DNA from: Calliopsis andreniformis
Lineage: Eukaryota > Arthropoda > Insecta > Hymenoptera > Andrenidae
DNA length: 64,000 nt
Assembly (NCBI RefSeq): GCF_051401765.1
Contig: NC_135067.1
Span: forward strand, 22,067,501-22,131,500
Direction of reading: 5' to 3'
Shown: piece by piece, positions 35,196 through 49,000 of the stretch
Numbering within the stretch: position 1 is the first letter of the stretch
How the letters are laid out: each line of letters opens with the position of its first letter
Notes under the pieces: model-generated
Seen by the model: the letters and a program-made list of their open reading frames with translations, nothing else
Database searches by the model: none
What the model was told of the DNA's origin: nothing
Position numbers and translations under genes: made by a program

Positions 35196-38100
35196 CACAT
35201 CCTAAGTGCCCACGTATTGGGATTTTCAAGAGTAAGGACCCGTTCTGATCGAATCTTACTCACGAAACGAGGAACTTGAAATCCAAAATAAAGGGAATTG
35301 GAGGAATAAGCAGGGGAAACGATCGTCTGCGACTGTGACGTCAGAAGCGAGGACAGTAATAACGGCGGATGCAAGTAGAGGGAAAGTAATAAGCCGGATT
35401 CATATTTTATATTTTATTCCCGCGTCTCGGCTGGTTTCAATTTCCCTGTATTACAATAGACAGCTTTGGTCCCGTAAACTATGCGAGAAACTTTATGCCA
35501 GCGTATCGTTTTATAGCGACTGAATTCTCCTAGTGATGACGGTTCCGCGAATATTTCTCTATACCTCTGCTTCCTGTTTACTCGCCTAGACGTGTCACGA
35601 TACTAGGAGTTTCGCTTTCTACGAGCTTGTTACGCAACGATTGCGCCGCGCGTTTTTCCCCATGCGACACGTGGCTCGCATACGACATCAAGAACACTTC
35701 AGCGATTCGAGTCGCCATCGCGAAACGCAACTAGTTGCTGGAGGGCAGACCTTTGAGTCCACTAGCTTCTGATCAGCCACGCTAAAGGAACCTGTTTCAC
35801 AGACGTCATTTTTTTCGAAAGGCAGCGTTTTCCACAGAGCTTTGAGTATTATCAACTGTAAATCGTAAGCTGATAGAAACGTCAAAGCGTGTCACCATTA
35901 GCATGGTTGGCTCTGTCAACGATTAATAACGATCAACAAGTTGCTAATTATTTGGAGTATAATTAACAATATATTCTAGAACCAACTATCCATAGGATCT
36001 CGTACCTGTGCTGCATTTCCATCCTCGTCGCTATCCCTTCGTGCAAACTCTTTCCGTCGCGTTTATTCCGCTTCGTTTATATTTAATTTCGTCGCTGTCG
36101 ATATTCCAAGCCGAAATCAATTACACCGCATTCCAATGGCGATTGAATTCCCATAGAAACGAGGAATGCCGAGAGTTTTCTCGCGTTTGTGATCTCGCTT
36201 TGACATCGACCACGTTTCGGCTTCGTCCTTGGGCGCTCGTTCAAGGTTCCGATTCGAATCGCGATCGATTCGCCAGTCGAACCGCGCGATCGAGGGATTT
36301 GGGTCAGTCAGTGTCTCGATGGAAGTAGAAAGTGACTTTCGTAAAAGAGATGGTCCAACTCGCGAGTTGAACTAGACAGACTCAGCGATCCGTGACAGGA
36401 GATTGCTTAATTGGACAGTGATGGACCGCAGCGTTTCACTTCTTCAAGTGAAACTGAAATACACTTCGATAAACGAGAGGAGAACGAAGTAGTTACGAAG
36501 CGCTGGGAAATTGTTGTATTTTCTTTTGACATCGGGAAGTTTATTCTCGGGTTAATACCGCCAATGATTGCCACAAGTACTTTAATTCCTTTCGTAGGAA
36601 ACATTGAGTGCTGTGGAAATGAGATTTCCTGTTTATCCTGTATTTATTGATTCGACACGATTGTATAATTATGAGGATTATTTAAACAGGTAGAAAATGA
36701 ATTCGGATGTATCAGACTCGCACAATGAAAATTCTTCACGAGCGTTTGTTTCCTCGATTAACATGAAATGATGTACTTTCAACATGAAAATACAAATATT
36801 GAACCTCATATCAGGGATCCGTCTGTTGATGTTGGTTTCTAGCTAAGTTCCTAGACGACACTCGCATGGATCACAAACCGTACATTTACGTGTTTCTCCA
36901 TGAAATTATTACCCATTCTCTGACCCACTTCGTTTACATGTAACCAGCCAAGCGGATCCGCGAAGGAACGATCAAAGCGCCAGCAAAAGTTCCCTAGCGA
37001 GTATTTTTATACGCAAAACCGTCGTATTTCTCGGCAAAAAAAAGTACAGAGTACTCCATGCCATATATTCAAAAGATTATCATAAACGAGATTACAGTAG
37101 ATAATATAGAAGCTCTTGGCGATCGAAAAACGATAACGCATGGAAATATAGGAGCTTTCAAAGGGAAACTCAGGCTCCCGTAATGAAACAATAAACTTAG
37201 TTTCCCAAGAACTTTCCCATGGCACGCGAAGAACTTTTAATTCCTCCAATCGAGCGTGGATCGCGATCGAGCTGAGTACCAAAGGAGACTGCTGCTCTGA
37301 AAATTTGTGTGAAATAACCGTGACACGATGGGGACACGATGGAGCTGCGATAGAAATACTCCTTTTACGCTATGTCGAGTACAAATCGGAGATAAACGTT
37401 ATCATAATAAAGCAATAAAAAATTCGTCCATAGCAGAATTTTAGCAGCACGTCCCGCGACATTGTGGAATATTTGTACGCGGCTCGCGAACGTTCACCTT
37501 CTCGGAATAACAATAAACCGAGCGGAGCGAAACGCGGAGCGAAACGCGGAGCGAAACGCGGAGCGGGTTCGTACACGGTTATGGGGTCCGTGGTCGTTCG
37601 ATCGCGACCCTGCTCCTATAATTCGTTATACGATCGTGGTAAAACGACCTACTCCGTTCTTTCGTGCAGGATCCGCGGTGTCGTTAAAACGCCGCGCGAG
37701 GATCACTCGAGCCGAGCTCTCGACTTCCCCCGATACGAGGCGACTCATCCTGAGGGATCATCGTTCCGAGGCTCTATCGACCAACGCTGTCGATGCAGGA
37801 GGCCAACTGGTTTCGCCCGATCTGGAAAAGAGATAAAAAGGCACGTTAAGTTGGTGTATATACAGCTATATGTACGGTTGGCCGAGCCGGAATAGCGAGA
37901 AAAGGAGGCGGGGGTGGACGGAGAAGTTTCGGAGGGAAGTTTCCGATGAGAGGGAACCTTTATAGGACAAGGAGTCCGGCTGCGAGTGATTTCTTCGGTC
38001 GGCGAGAAGTTGCCGTTTTCGCACGTACCAGCGCATAGGCGACTGCGCTTTGCCTGATATTTATGTACACACGGGAGGGAAACAAGTTTCCGGCTGGCTC

Positions 38101-39325
38101 GTTCACGCCGCCGCCAGCAGAAAGGAGCTTTCCACGATAAAAGTTTCGTGTATATGTAAGGTAGGTGGTAGGCAGGATTTCGCCAGTGTTTTCCAATTCA
38201 CCACCGATAAGGAATTCATAAAGTAGGAAATCAGAATGGCTAAATAGTTGAGTTGAACGAGGAGTGCTGTTCTGCCTCTGGCAATATGCGTGGTTTAATT
38301 AAACGCGATCAAGCGTTTTCTTTGCCCCTGAATGCACTGTGTTATAAATATTAAAATTTCCTCTTTGTAATTTTTATAGAACCATCTATAGATCAGCATG
38401 GAGAAATTGTGGGCATTTATCTTACCTATTGGTCCAATTTTATGGCGTACTGCGCGCCTAGGGAGCCACTGCTCGTTCGAGACCCCTGATTCGAGGTCTT
38501 GAAAGATTCAGAGTCTAGCAGGGAATCGGGGAAGCTCTGCCGCGGCAACAAGCAATGAAACGTAAAGTTAATTCGTTATTCACGCGGTGCGTGCCGCGGG
38601 TACAAAGCGAATAGCAACGGTGGCTCAACCGAGACGCCCGGAAAATGCAGGTCGTATTTAAATTCGACCACCGCTGTATCTTGCCTAGAATATCGAAGAG
38701 TATTCATTACGCGAATATAGATAGCGGTCGGCTATCGCGAATCAAAACAGCGCTTGTCGCGTAATCGGCCTAGGTGTCACTCATGCTACGCGTATGCGCA
38801 TTTCTTATCAAGATTCTGCTACATTTCATTAATGGAGAACAAACTGGGCCACGTTGGTAATAGCACGCATTTGCCAATAGAACAGGAGGACAACGAGGAA
38901 TACTAGCATTCAGTTCTCTATGGTGCAATGGGAAGCTGAAAGAATTAAATGGCGAAATCGAGGCAAAGAGGATGTTTGATCGAAATAGCTTCGAAGAAAG
39001 AAGGGGAGTGGCGAACGATTAAAAGCACGTGATTCGATGAAGATCAGGTTTTTCGAGGTCGGAGTGTAATTGCGTTTGAAAGTCGTAGATGGAACAGAGA
39101 GACGACTGGAGTGAAAACACAGAATGGTATTAAAGGATACGATGGTAACGAGGCTCAAATACACGAGGCATGCCGATGCAACCAATACGCTTCCGGCAAC
39201 TCTTGTTATTCACAATGCCTGAATACAGACGCACTATTCGCCAATGACCCGAGCATAGTCTATATACGTGTAAAACGCATTTTGTCGCAGATACAAACAC
39301 GAGCTCGTTGCCTCTGTGACTGTTA
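35196..39325. other. Gene-free stretch, mixed composition
   Basis: No conserved exon was recognised in any frame. The longest frames (35335-35523, 36008-36328, 37464-37895) overlap each other and lack motifs. A 12-bp tandem repeat lies at 37524-37565, listed separately. Confidence 0.4.
37524..37565. repeat. 12-bp tandem repeat, three and a half copies
   Basis: GGAGCGAAACGC is repeated three times exactly and followed by a partial unit GGAGCG. It encodes repeated RNAE- and GAKR-like peptides in chance frames on the plus strand. Confidence 0.8.
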
Positions 39326-39763
39326 CAGGCTGATTCAAAAGCACTTTACCGAATGCCATAAACGAGCGACCCTTAACACGTTTATCTATCAGCCTCATTG
39401 TCCTATCTCAGCTTCTTATGCATCACATTGACCTTTGTGCTATTTGCTCCCTCAAATTTGCATAAGGCAAATGAAATAGTATTAATAACGCAAAGAGACA
39501 AAAGCTCGTGACATAGAATCCTTCCTCCCGTAGGTGAAACAAAGTTACACGTGCTTTTGATTACATACGTTTGCTTTCTACAAGTAACAGCAGTTTAAGC
39601 AACACTGTTCAAACGCTTTCCAAGAACATGTATTTCCACTTTGACAACGCGCCTTTTGAATTGCCTTCTCGATGATACATTAGATTTCGAGACTTCAAAC
39701 GAGTTTCATTTTTTTTTTAGTCGACCTCTGTAAAGCGTTTATACACTTTTGAGTCGGCCTGTA
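39324..39763. mobile_element. Tc1/mariner-type MITE with TA target duplication
   Basis: The left end CAGGCTGATTCAAAAGC starts at 39326. The reverse complement of the right end, at 39745-39761, reads CAGGCCGACTCAAAAGT. Each end is flanked by TA (39324-39325 and 39762-39763). The element is 436 bp. No transposase frame was found inside, so it is a non-autonomous or decayed copy. The CAGGC start and TA duplication fit the IS630-Tc1-mariner superfamily. A T-run lies near 39,711. Confidence 0.65.
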
Positions 39764-41280
39764 TAACGAGCTACGATTATGTGGCTCGTTTCGACACGTG
39801 GCGAGGGGACTGTGCGACAGAAGCAAAGAGAGCACGGCCGAGAGAAAAGGACCGAGAGCGCAGAGGGCAGAGAAAGGAAGACAGACAGGGGAGGAGGGCA
39901 CCGGCTCGAAAAGGCTTAATGAAAGTTGCCTGTTGCTCGTACAAATCGTCGTGTCAACGGAGAAAATCTCCATTCCCCGCTCTTTACCTCGGCCGTATAC
40001 CAAACGAGAGTAGCCTTTCACGTGATAGCCGCTCGTAACGCCGGATCAATTCCGTCCCATACTACTCGCTCTGCAGCGGTTCTCTCCTAATTACGAGATA
40101 TTTTCGTCGCGGGGGATTTTCAAAGGCTTCATCAAGACAGCTCATCAGATAATTACACAATTATAAAGGCGGCTAGGTCATAAATGGCCACAAAGAATGA
40201 TAACGAGTCCGTCGCGCGATGAATCGCCGAGCAAATGATTAAAATAATGCAGTTTACTAAACTGGGTGAGTTGTTGTCCTCCGTCGTTTTCGCGAAACAA
40301 TTTAACAGCGGGACGAAACGGTGGGTAAAGCGAAGTCGAAAGCAAATCGCATTATTCGATGGAATAAAGGTTGTTAGACTTTAAGCTACACTTTACGAGG
40401 AATTACGTCCTCCGCGGGACTGGTTGATATTCTTCAATGGCGAGCTCTCAGCGTCGGACCGACTTTGCGCCGTATTACTGGTAACGTGACTGTGGTATAA
40501 GCTGGTCCCTGGTGAACATGTCGGCTTCCGAGCAAGTTTCCGACGGAGACAGCCCGGGGAACTTTGTGGACTTTTGGAAAATGGGAGTGTCTCTCAATAA
40601 TGCGATAATTGTGTAGCACTTGTGTACACGCTCCCATGTTATCTGTTCTGCATCGTCAATATTCGCCTTCGTCGAAAATGCCTGTAAAAATGTTTCTGCC
40701 ATCGTTTCGATCGATCCCACGCGCGTCAACGAGCCAAACAATCGAAATGTCAGTTATGTGGCAACTCGCGCTGCCCGAACCGGAATGGTTCCGATTTTGT
40801 AAAATAGAAAAACAGTTAAGTTTCAATGCGTCCAATCCTTTGGGATTAATCTCTTTTTCGATGCGACTAAAAATTGTGGCCCATGAAGGATAGGCGGAGA
40901 ATTCAATTGCATGGTGCTTGCGATGCGTTTGAATTTCTATCGTGGGAGAGTTCAAAATAGAGAGAGTTTCGGTGACGAAAAAAAAAGTTGCTGTGGTAGG
41001 CGACAATTATTGTGAAATTTTCGATTCAGATTTCGTGACCACGTCGACAAACTCTTCATCTGATTGGTAGAGTAGTCACGTCAATGTGCGCGATCGATAG
41101 GGATAAAACTACGAGGAATGAAATGGCCACTGTGGTTGGCGATGAATTTTTCGCGTGTCGATTTTCGATGCCGATAGTTACGATCCGATGGACTTCAGGA
41201 ACGTGTCATATCTCTTAATAATGCGGTAAACACAAAGACATTCCTGTCAGTTGTCCCCGATGGTTATGTATACATAACGC
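39764..41280. other. Gene-free stretch
   Basis: A purine-rich patch lies at 39,820-39,905. Two short similar segments, near 40,590 and 41,205 (both with TCTCxxTAATAATGCG-like sequence), hint at an old duplication but are too diverged to define. No conserved exon was recognised. Confidence 0.35.
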
Positions 41281-41285
41281 ATTCT

Positions 41286-41740
41286 TTGGTGGTAAACGTG
41301 GTTATGCGCGTGGTCCGACTCGCTTCTCATTCCTCCTCCGTCGTTCACCACCGCCGTCGCCGCCACCAGACAAACACAAACGGACAGAGACACGCGGAGG
41401 CACATGGTTTTGAATCCTTACAGTGTGTGGGTGGCAGGAATTCGTCGTCGGAGCGAGAGAGAGAGCGAGCGGAAGGGTGAAAGAAAGTGGAAACGCGAGA
41501 GGGCGAACAGGAGGCAGCTGGACCGACAGGGACGTCCAGGGAGGAAGAGGAATGAAGAGGGATGCGATTCCAGCTGGAACGAGGGACGAGAAGGGAGGCA
41601 GAAAGCGACAGACAATCGCGAATAGAGGGAGGTGCGAGGAGGTGGAGACAGAGGAAGCGCGAGAGGCTGAGAGAAAGACGAAGACGCGAGGGCAGAAAGG
41701 AGAGAGGAAGGAGGCAAGTGAATAGAGAGGGAGAGATTGG
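41286..41740. repeat. Polypurine (GA-rich) tract
   Basis: From about 41,445 to 41,735 the plus strand is almost entirely A and G, with GAGAGAGAG and GGAGG words, preceded by a CCGCCGTCGCCGCC patch. Large overlapping frames on the minus strand here (Leu/Ser/Pro-rich) are products of the tract and not genes. GA-rich DNA of this kind is typical of insect promoters and enhancers bound by GAGA-type factors. Confidence 0.6.
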
Positions 41741-41839
41741 TATATGTACATGGCAGATACATAGCACGGCTTGCGGAGGGCCCAAGTTAGTGTCTATATA
41801 CGCGAGAGATCGATAGAGGACAGAATCCCGGGACATCCC

Positions 41840-44800
41840 CAGCGATCCTGTTCTCTTATTCTTGCAAGAAGCATCCTCGGGTAGCCTACGTCGTGCCGTC
41901 GTTGCATGTCGTCGCTTTGCATTAATGCGAGACTAGCGAGCGAACGAAAGGGAGCACAGGGTCCGTGGGTGGCCAAGGAGAAGCGCCGAGGCTAGCGGGC
42001 GGCAAAGGAACAAGCATTATCGGGCATGCATTACGCGTTCGTTCAACGATCACTAGACTTCTTTCTTGATCCTTACTGTAGCACTATCAAACAGGAAAAT
42101 TATTACGTCAACTTCTGAGTTTCAGAGTCCACGACGTAATCGTATCCAGCGAACGACTTTCTGGGGCTGATATCTTTCGCGAAGGGAAACTCGTAGAAAT
42201 AAACCGAACGAAAGTTAAACATCAACTTTAATCGTTTATCCCTTTAGCTGTATTTGTCATACCGCTAGCAGACGCTGGTCAGGGGGTTAGTACGAGTGCT
42301 AAATGTTCTCGATGAAAAACACGAGATTATAAGTAACTCGGAGAGTCACTATTTTCAAATTTCCTGTAAAGAGGTGAAAATTTTGGTCGACGAATACGTT
42401 GCTGCCGCCTTTCGAGGCAAGATTTTCAAGCAAGACGTCGACTCTTCTCTCGATTGAGTTATATCACATTAGATTATCCCGCATAGTAGTCTTCGAAATG
42501 TCAAAATGTAATTACAAGCAGCGGAGATAACACCAAAGCTGGTCGTCGAATACGCCTGAGACGGGAAGGAGGCGGTGTCGGAAAACGCGCGCGAGCATTA
42601 TTCCGACTACATTACATCATCGTACCCGGTAAAACTGCCCCTCCTGCACTTCCCCTGATGTTCGGCGAATTACTAACCGTGGTGTAATTATCGGGAAGAA
42701 CGAGGCGCGTCGTCACGTATCAGTCGTGACGCGTCGCACTTGGGAGCATTCGTCCCCCATCTTCCGAGAGTTCGACTAACGAGGTTACAAGGATCGAGAG
42801 ATAGTAGGAAGCGGAGAAGGTCGGAGGTTCCTTCCCTTTCCTGTCGAAAGGATCATATTACTCCGCGCGACGCGCCGAGGGATCTCCTACTGTGCAATTT
42901 CCCCGTCTTTGGTATTCACGGCTAATAATCGTCGTGGCAATCCTATTGTTAGATCTTCATACATATATACGGGGTGATCCTCGATGCCGCTGCCAAATTC
43001 CTGGATATTCTATGTTAGCTCGAAATCCTTCGCGCCTACCAGCTGTTCTTTAATGGGCGACGAGCGTTGCACATACAACAAGCAGGAACGCGCAAATAGA
43101 CTCTGTTTGCGACTCGATTTCCTTAGATTCTAATTCAACTTTTACATTTCCCTTTTTCCAATCCGTGAAACCGTTTTTGCGGGCAAGAAGCGCTTCCTAC
43201 GGACACGAGATAGATTCTAACCGCACCGCTGCGAGGTGACCAGCCGTATGTAAACCGAGGCAACCCTAGACGCTTCTAACCGCACGCGATTTAGTTAGAT
43301 GGTCGATTCATTCGTAACTGTGCGACCAGAATCAACCTAGCCGAGTAGCACGCCGATGTCGCGTTAAAAGGTCGAACGAGGAGAAAACTTGATTTCCCCT
43401 CTATTTCTTCCCATTCGAGGTACATTCGCACCCTCTGCTTTGACAGGGTGATTTTCGTGCCATACACAGACCGAATTTGCGACGCAATTTTTCAAATTTC
43501 CCCCGTCTGGTCGTCGTAACCTACCGGGAATTCGGGTTACGAGGGAAAACGGCGCTATTTCTTCCACGTGCAGGAATCAAACCGACGGAGACGCAAGAAC
43601 GATGTAACGAGCACTCGTGTTCCGTGTGTAGGACGGACATAGAGGAACGTAAATGGAAACGTTCCCCCGATCGAATCTCCGAGAAAGGAACCATTCTACC
43701 GGCTCCCGAAATATCAGGTACGTTCGCAGTTTCTTAGAACCGTATACGATCGCTTTTACGTTTCGCGTTGGCATCCCCTATCGTTGTCCCCTCGTAATGG
43801 CGTCGCGGCGCGAAATTTCAAGGAATTCCACGGTGACTTCATGCATTTTTATGCGCCCCAATCGGCGTAATTGTCCCCTGTGTCGACCCGTGGCTCGAGC
43901 GTATCGTGGCTCGTTCGCTCGTAACGACCAAGCGAGCAGACAAAATGGAAATATACGCTCCTCAAATTGTCCCACGTTCCTACCTTCACGTCGAAATGCT
44001 TTCCCGCGGATTTTCGAGTCGATTCGACGCGACCGTGAGCGAGTGCACGCACCCACCTCAAAGGGAGAACGAGTTAGGTAAAATGTGTGGGGAGACGCGA
44101 TTTTGTGGTGTGCGCCCTTTTCTCAAACATTTTCCAGGATAGTAGCTAGTTTCATACGAGCCGACGCTTTCTTCCGTCGCGTCGTTCAACGGCATTTAAG
44201 CAGACTGCCAGCAGTATGCCGTAATAAACTGTAACTCGGGGGCAAATATCATTAAGCGCCACCTTTAACATCTTGTACCTTCTTATTTACCTCTCTACTG
44301 TGCTCTTCGCGTTCGTTTTTACCTCGTTTCAAAAGCCGGTAGTCAGGCGCGACTATCTTCCTCTCGACTCCGTTTATTAACGTTCTTATTCGATTTCTTC
44401 GACTTTTAATTCCGCCTTTTATATTCGATCCAGCTAACGTCAATACAATTCCGTTGCCGTTTCAAGAACACCCCTGACATTAGCGTTTTGTAATTGTGCC
44501 TCGGCTTCTTCGGACAATTCCAGTATTCGTCCTTTGCTCGAGCCATCGGCCACCTACAACTTTTAAGGAGAGTAGCGCAACTTTAATGAAACTTCAGCGT
44601 CTCGCGATGTTTCCCGCGGTTACGGAGAAAAAGCCGTAATATTCCATAAGGCCGACCGTGAACGTCCGATTTTCCATTTTCCACGGTGACACGACCGTCC
44701 TGGGATGACATCTCGAACGTATTCGTATATTCTCTCGAGTCTGCCTCCGCTACGTTTCGAAGTTATACTTGCAAAGTCATTGCGCGAGGCGTTGTCGGCC

Positions 44801-45814
44801 TTGTCGAGGCGACGCCGTCGACGTCGACGTAGTCGTTTGTGCCGTTCGCGACTGGTGGCAACGTTAATCTAGAGAGCTTTGGCTCGGAGCAAGTGAATTT
44901 CATAGATTGTACCCGGGAACGATTGCCGCGTCGGTACACGCTATAAAGTTGCCCCCGCTGCAATTACAAGCCGAAACTTTCCTGAGAAACCGAAGCTGCT
45001 TATTGAAAGGCTAATATAGTTAGCTCTATTCACGGCCGACCGTTAAGCTGCGATAACTACGTTATTACGTGCTGGGAAATGTGAAAGTGGTACTGCTGGC
45101 TGGCGCGAGGGAAGTCGAGAAAGCCTTCGCGATGTTAATATATGCGATTGAAATTTTTAATTACCAGCGGACGAAAATTGTTTCGAGGTGAAACGCGTCA
45201 CGCTGACAGCCGATGGATTTCTCCTCTGCCGAGCGGAAGAGGTTTTCTCGCGTGGTGCTGCGAGAAGCAACGCGTGAAAGAAGCAGAGTCCCGCTGGACC
45301 GCCCGCTCGCAGCAGCAGACCAAAGAATTTCTCGTCTGCCGGTCCCACATGGAAAGAAATTTTCGTGTACCAATAACCTTGATAGGTATCGGCATAAAAA
45401 CGGGGATGCTGGCTGGCTGGTTGGCTTCCTAGCTAACTGCTGCTAAAAGCAGCTCGAAACAGCCTGGTGTTACGGGTCTTCGAATATTAATCCAGTACCG
45501 TTGGAATGCATTATTCTCTTTTTGCCGTGAATGCGGCGTTGTGCGTTATTTTTATTTTTAATAAACATGACCGCCAGAGATTTGCTCACGAGCTATGATG
45601 CGGAGAGACATTTTCTTGATTAAAACCATCGATCTCGTCGGGACTACGGACACGTACTTCCGGAAATGAACACACATGTACCACGGACAGACAGTCTGTA
45701 CGCGTTACCTCTACGCGTACCTTACCGTTTACACGTGCGCGCATTAATTAGTCTACTCTATCGATTCAGCCGAATAAGCGACTGCGTCTCAGACGAAGGA
45801 AATCTTCCTCTTTC
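41840..45814. other. CpG-rich gene-free stretch
   Basis: There are many overlapping short frames on both strands, notably at 43,477-44,142, none with a family motif or supported splice sites on both sides. No repeats of note were seen. Confidence 0.35.
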
Positions 45815-46064
45815 TTAACCCTTTCAGCGCCACCCCTCTAATCTCAACACACACGGAGAATTCCCAAGGCAACATTTATCCACTTTTCATGCACCAAGAA
45901 AAAATTCTCTACTCGTCACAAACGTCACTACTAGCGAACAAAGTTCGTTCCAATACATTTAACAGTAAAAAAGTTATAAGTTAGGAGAGTTTTACAATAG
46001 GTGCAAATGGATCGATCTGCGTTCTACTATCGATAGATCGATACCTCGGCACTAAGAGGGTTAA
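45815..46064. mobile_element. TTAA-flanked MITE (piggyBac-like ends)
   Basis: TTAA at 45815-45818 and 46061-46064 bracket a 242-bp element (45819-46060). The left end reads CCCTTTCAGCGCCAC and the reverse complement of the right end reads CCCTCTTAGTGCCGA. A TTAA duplication with termini beginning CCC is characteristic of piggyBac-mobilised elements. It has no coding capacity. Confidence 0.65.
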
Positions 46065-49000
46065 GTACCAAATAGCGATTTGAAAGGAAAAGGGAAAGGA
46101 GAAGTTACGAGTAGTTCTCGTTCAGAAGACAAACTTTCTGCCGCTTGCACAGAGACAATGACGCCATAGCCTTACCGCGGTTTTTGTACAACACCGTTCA
46201 TGCGTAAATTCATTCATTTCATCATGAATGAATGCGTTCGTCTTCGAGCGATAGTATACATCAACAGCATCGCGCAGTTTCCCTTCGTTTCCTTGCTACC
46301 GTCGTTCGATAATGCAAATGATCGTTCACGTTCGTTTTCGGACAAGCTCACTGCACGAAATTCGCCTGTTGGCGTGGTTCGTTCGGCGCTGTTTATCGTA
46401 AGCGACGTAAACGCATTTCAGCCATTCTCTGGAAAGGATATTGGATTCGTCCGAGGGCGACAATTAAGAGGAAGATTAATAAGAGATTTTTTCACGAGAC
46501 AGGACAAAAGATTTTAATTGCTCGCGTTACATACGGTCTCTCTCTGGCTCGTAAGAAACGACAAGAACAAAGCGGGAACCAATCGCTTTGACAGCGAGCG
46601 CATGGATCGTGTTCATTAAAACGACGCGATGGCTCGCTGTCAGTCGATTTACCGTTTCTTTGGCGTCTTTAATTCTTCCTCCTTTGGGAGAGACACATCC
46701 GTAGTCCGGTTTAATATTAATGCCAACGAAATTGAAATACTAATTAGTATTCCGGGTAGGGATGGCGCACTGTACAGTCGAGTTTCTCCTGGTGTCGGTC
46801 TCTTAAAACGGGGCGGACGGCAGGAGACACGAGGGGGCGGGGGTGGCGTCGAGGGCAAGTTTCGTGTCTGTCGTGTCTGAAGAAACTCAACACTCGCGGG
46901 AAATTACTCGTAAAATGGCTGGCGGGAAGCGCGAGAGCGTTGGTACGTTTTACGGTTTCCGAGGATTCATCCGGCGACGTTCGTAAACACGTCGGGATCG
47001 CCTTTTTATCGAGCTCTGCTCCGCATTTAATCTCAGACAGGGCAGGATGTATGATGTGTATCGACATCGTCGGAAGTCGATGGGACGAGTGCGTGCCGCG
47101 TACAGTATTGTACCATGTACCGATACGCGCATACGAGACCGAGCTCTTTCTCTCCCTCGTTCTGCGTCCTGCCCTCTCTCGCTCCTGGCCCATGGAGAAT
47201 TTCTATCGACATTTTACGCGTTTTACATACTCGATGCTCGACGCTCACCGAGCTTTTCGCCACGATGGTGGTTTTAACGGACCGCGCTCTACCTCTGCGG
47301 ATGCGCTAAATTGTTTCGGACTCGTTGCTTCAACGCTCTCGGTAATTTATTACAATCACTGGCAAACAACGTCGCGACTATTCAGCGACCGTTGTTCTGC
47401 TCTCCACGAGCCGTTCTCATTTCGCGTTTTGGTCTTACGAGTAGAAAGAATTTTGCAATTTTCATACTAATAGGGATCATCCCGCTAATCATCCTCTGAG
47501 TTTCATGGAGTTCTGTGGCTTTGTACAGAGGCAAAGAATGATAATAATTTTTCAGTTTGTTTCATGAGTAATATCGGGGCGTTGCTGAAAAATTATTAAC
47601 ACATTCACAGTTCACCAAAACAGGTATCGGTTGACTCCTATATTTCAGGACACGTTATAGGGTTCGCAAAATTGTTAAAAATATCAAGTGAAACATAGTG
47701 AATAGACTACTTCATCGCCAGGAAAATTTACACATCTTCTCATTGAAAATTCAAAGAAAATCTAATATAGTAAAAAATTGTCCTAACGAAGTTGTGAAAC
47801 ATTCAGGTCAGAATTTCGTCAAACTTTTAACACAAGATTAACATATTGTGCAGTTACTTACTGTATGTCCTTGTACAGTACTCGACGCGAGTCAAAAAGT
47901 GGTCCCCTGAGAACGCGTCATTTAACAAACATCCTGTGTACGTTTAACGCGTGCACACGCGTGTTAGAACCCAGGCGGTTGTAGTGGACAGTATAACACA
48001 TGTGGTGGCAAAGATAAGCCGGAGAGAATACGCAGAGTCACGTATTTTATGAAATATACGCGAAGGTTTGGCCTAGTCCATGTACTATACACGTACACTG
48101 ACCTGGCCTTGGTGTGAGTATCAAGTTTCGAGCAGCATTAGTGCGTCGCGCGTACGATAAACGAATTTTCCAGGGAGGTACGCCCAAGAAACGGATGAAC
48201 GATCCTCGACTCAAAGGATGCGCTATAGGAGGGGTCGGGTCACCTGCACTTTGCGCGATAACCTTCGCTTATTCAGAGCGGAGGGAGTCGCGGCACCTTG
48301 AAATTTCGAAGCGACGCGCTCTACGTTCCACGCGATCCAGCGCAATATTAGCCCTTATAAATATTAATAAACGCGCCGGCTGGTTTTTCCTGTTCTCTTT
48401 TCAGACGACTTTACTAGACGCGTTTGAGCGAAGAATAGGTTTTGCTTGCACAAACACTAGGAGAAGGAGAAGCTCGATGAGAGGAAAAAAGCGTAGCAGG
48501 AAGATGGATCAGTTTCTATACGTCCCTGTTTCTCTATTTTTTATTCTCCATCGATTAATGAGAATAAAACAGCAGTTTCGACGAGACGCCGCTTTTCGGG
48601 CTTTAATCGCGTTAACTGTCAATACTTACACGCGACATTGCGCCCGGGTTTTTTTCGAAGGGAAAGAAGGGAGCGCTGTTCCGTGGAAGGGAAAAACCGA
48701 GCACCCTTACTGGACCTTATTAACTTCTCTATAGCGACGAGCATAACGATGAAGTGGCACTAAAGTTTACGGATAGTGGTCGCAACGTAAAACGGTATCT
48801 ATTACACCGCAAACAGTTCCTCTGACTAAGTTTTAACTAGCTCCATACTTTGCCAGTATATACATACTATTACTTTATCACCGCTCGAACATTTCTATCG
48901 ACCATTACTTCCCCAAGTTCTGCCAGCGGTGCTACTCCGATATAATTCGAGTGAAGGTATAATGCAGCTTCCAATATATTATCTGCAATTACGGCATTAA

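Noticed and set aside
38435..38515. tRNA-like B-box (GTTCGAGAC) near 38,473
   Set aside because: No matching A-box or acceptor stem could be paired at the right distance.
41302..41836. Ser/Leu/Pro-rich frames up to 163 codons on the minus strand
   Set aside because: All frames of the polypurine tract are open together, so this is low complexity rather than coding.
47596..47625. TTAACACATTCAC resembling a TTAA MITE end
   Set aside because: No partner end was found within about 1 kb, so an element cannot be delimited.
48114..48734. 206-codon frame on the plus strand
   Set aside because: It opens at GTG, has no motif, is Arg/Ser-rich as expected by chance in CpG-rich DNA, and has no start context or splice support.
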